NCBI GenBank assembly: GCA_024227975.1
Contig: JAAETV010000619.1
Span: 1 to 14,880 of the forward strand
Length of the DNA stretch: 14,880 nt
Reading direction: 5' to 3'
From: Actinomycetes bacterium
GTDB taxonomy: Bacteria > Actinomycetota > Acidimicrobiia > Acidimicrobiales > SZUA-35
The first letter of the stretch is position 1, and every line of letters begins with the position of its first letter. The notes under the pieces are model-generated. The model saw only the letters and a program-made list of their open reading frames with translations. It was not told the DNA's origin and made no database searches. Made by a program: the position numbers and the translations under genes. Shown here in pieces: positions 14,031 through 14,880 of the stretch.

Positions 14031-14103
14031 GCTGCCGTAGCTCAGCCGGTAGAGCACCAGATTGTGGATCTGGGGGTCATGGGTTCAAGTCCCATCGGCA
14101 GTA
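14031..14103 (+). tRNA. tRNA-His (anticodon GTG), non-canonical acceptor end
   Basis: Complete cloverleaf: acceptor GCTGCCG (14031-14037) with CGGCAGT (14096-14102), T8 A9, D stem GCTC/GAGC, anticodon stem CCAGA/TCTGG around loop TTGTGGA, anticodon GTG at 14064-14066, a 5-nt variable loop, and T arm ATGGG-TTCAAGT-CCCAT. CCA is not encoded. Canonical bacterial tRNA-His has an extra encoded G at -1 paired with C73. Here the base at -1 is A, position 73 is A, and the first pair is G1-U72. The GTG anticodon and normal arms leave no doubt about the amino acid. Confidence 0.93.
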
Positions 14104-14106
14104 CGC

Positions 14107-14142
14107 GAACTCTTTGGATTCCGGGAACTCTTCGGGTTCCGG
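14107..14142. repeat. Two tandem 18-bp repeats after tRNA-His
   Basis: Unit 1 (14107-14124) and unit 2 (14125-14142) differ at 2 of 18 bases, and a third, decayed copy begins at 14143 (GAGCTCTGG). Within them GGAAC (14124-14128) and GTTCC (14136-14140) can pair across a 7-nt loop. The block lies between the tRNA and the convergent universal stress protein gene and could help end transcription of either; there is no T-run. Confidence 0.55.
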
Positions 14143-14151
14143 GAGCTCTGG

Positions 14152-14661
14152 CTAGCGAACCAGCACCACGGAACAGGGTGCCCGGCGGGCCAGCTTGGTC
14201 GAGGTCGAGCCGAGGAGACCTTCGAACCGGCCCAGTCCGCAGGGGCCTATGCACAAGATGTCGACGTCGTGCTCGCCAACGGCGGCCAGGATGGCGCCGG
14301 TGGCATCCTCACCCTCTTCGCCGATGATCTCGTGTTCCACACCGGCTTCGGTCAGAGCCGCCCCCAACGGGCCCACGGCATCCGCGACTTTGGAGCGGAC
14401 ATAGCGGGCAACGACATTGTCGTCGCCGATCCAGCGGATCGGCGACTGGTCCTCGGCCTGGGTCGTGCGATACTCGGTCGTCACTTCCTGAAGTCTCTCG
14501 TCGGGCTCAGAAGCGGCCGCCCGCATATCGGCGAGTAATCGCCGGGGCACCTCCACCACCGTGAACACGCTCACCCGCCCACCATCGGCGGCCAGCCGTG
14601 AGGCCACCGCCGCTACCCGCTTCGGATCGAGAGTGCCGTCAGTAGCAATCATCACATGCAT
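14152..14661 (-). CDS. Universal stress protein (UspA) family
   Basis: A 169-residue protein, slightly longer than the usual 140-150. The N-terminus HVMIATDGTLDPKRVAAVASRLAA is beta-strand 1 with the conserved Asp, followed by helix 1. FTVVEVPRRLL follows. The C-terminus has the family's nucleotide-binding segment, IGPCGLGRFEGLLGSTSTKLARRAPCSVVLV, a G-x2-G-x8-G-S/T version of the ATP-binding consensus (usually x9), so ATP binding is likely but not certain. The middle part (about 58-90) has an insertion relative to short UspA proteins. It is cytoplasmic, and its role is probably stress survival. It is convergent with the tRNA and stands alone on its strand. Confidence 0.82.
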   Translation of the reverse strand: MHVMIATDGTLDPKRVAAVASRLAADGGRVSVFTVVEVPRRLLADMRAAASEPDERLQEVTTEYRTTQAEDQSPIRWIGDDNVVARYVRSKVADAVGPLGAALTEAGVEHEIIGEEGEDATGAILAAVGEHDVDILCIGPCGLGRFEGLLGSTSTKLARRAPCSVVLVR

Positions 14662-14763
14662 GGCGACACGCTAGTCCTCCCGACCCAACAGGTCGCCAGG
14701 AACGACCAACGAGCCAGATCCGGTTTCGCCTGGCCAGCGATTGGATCCTCGACCGGGATAGCG

Positions 14764-14853
14764 ATGGCAATGGCGACCGACGAGGAGCGTCCGAGCTTGC
14801 CATACCTGCGCCAGCGGCCCCTGGAGCCTCGGTACCCTCCGCTCAGCCGATGA
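14764..14853 (+). CDS. Possible small protein, unidentified
   Basis: ATG 14764 or 14770 opens a short basic/Pro-rich ORF (MATDEERPSLPYLRQRPLEP, ending RYPPLSR) that stops at TGA 14851-14853, overlapping a further ATG by ATGA. I do not recognise the sequence, and there is no Shine-Dalgarno. The support is only the coupling-type overlap with the next ORF and the absence of another gene in the 200 bp after the stress protein. Confidence 0.22.
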   Translation: MAMATDEERPSLPYLRQRPLEPRYPPLSR

Positions 14854-14880
14854 CCCAATCCGCGATTCCTGGAGGTCGCC
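14850..14880 (+). CDS. Possible start of a gene running off the right edge
   Basis: ATG 14850 opens a frame (MTQSAIPGGR) to the window end, overlapping the stop of the preceding short ORF by 4 bp. Ten codons are too few to identify it. Confidence 0.25.
   Translation, partial: MTQSAIPGGR

Noticed and set aside
14062..14538. A plus-strand ORF starting inside the tRNA and covering the stress protein gene
   Set aside because: It overlaps a certain tRNA and is the antisense of a recognisable UspA-family gene.

Overview
The window looks like chromosomal DNA from a high-GC actinobacterium, possibly from the Acidimicrobiia. The evidence is the GC-rich codon third positions, the actinobacterial-style HisE, frequent GTG starts, 4-base ATGA/GTGA overlaps, and a set of CoA-ester degradation genes (CaiB/BaiF CoA-transferase, crotonase, SCP2-type thiolase with its DUF35 partner) common in lipid- and sterol-degrading actinobacteria. 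The class-level placement is inference.

Left part, minus strand (1-3029): a TetR-type regulator, then a membrane-anchored or secreted parallel beta-helix protein, then a family-3 solute-binding-like protein that runs off the left edge. The gap between the regulator and the divergent genes (3030-3208) is rich in signals: six copies of a TCGCAAGTGT-like unit at a 13-bp period, a perfect 16-bp inverted repeat, and a 10-codon leader ORF with a strong ribosome site.

Plus strand, 3209-6750: an NfeD-like membrane protein and a flotillin (SPFH) with an unusual Pro-rich tail. Next comes a single-domain rhodanese whose catalytic cysteine codon is TGA, followed by a short-chain dehydrogenase. Downstream of the TGA the rhodanese frame stays open and conserved for another 50 codons. 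A two-tier stem-loop follows immediately, with a loop G 20 nt after the TGA. The best reading is a selenocysteine-containing rhodanese with a bacterial SECIS element, and this is the standout of the window.

Plus strand, 6837-11872: a likely acyl-CoA catabolic group. It holds a crotonase-fold protein; an 825-aa tandem fusion of two CaiB/BaiF CoA-transferase domains, only the second keeping the catalytic Asp; a non-decarboxylating SCP2-type thiolase without the nucleophilic Cys; and its Zn-ribbon/OB-fold DUF35 partner. This resembles the Ltp2-ChsH2 retro-aldolase arrangement of steroid side-chain degradation, but the substrate cannot be read from the sequence. Between the CoA-transferase and the thiolase lie four 33-bp tandem repeats, each carrying a copy of the gene's last codons and its stop.

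Right part: a DHA2-family drug/proton antiporter (minus strand) is divergent from hisE. About 50 bp after hisE is a tRNA-His(GTG) gene that lacks an encoded G-1 and C73 and has G1-U72 and A73, the pattern known from alphaproteobacteria. A universal stress protein follows on the minus strand, and the start of one or two unidentified ORFs lies at the right edge.
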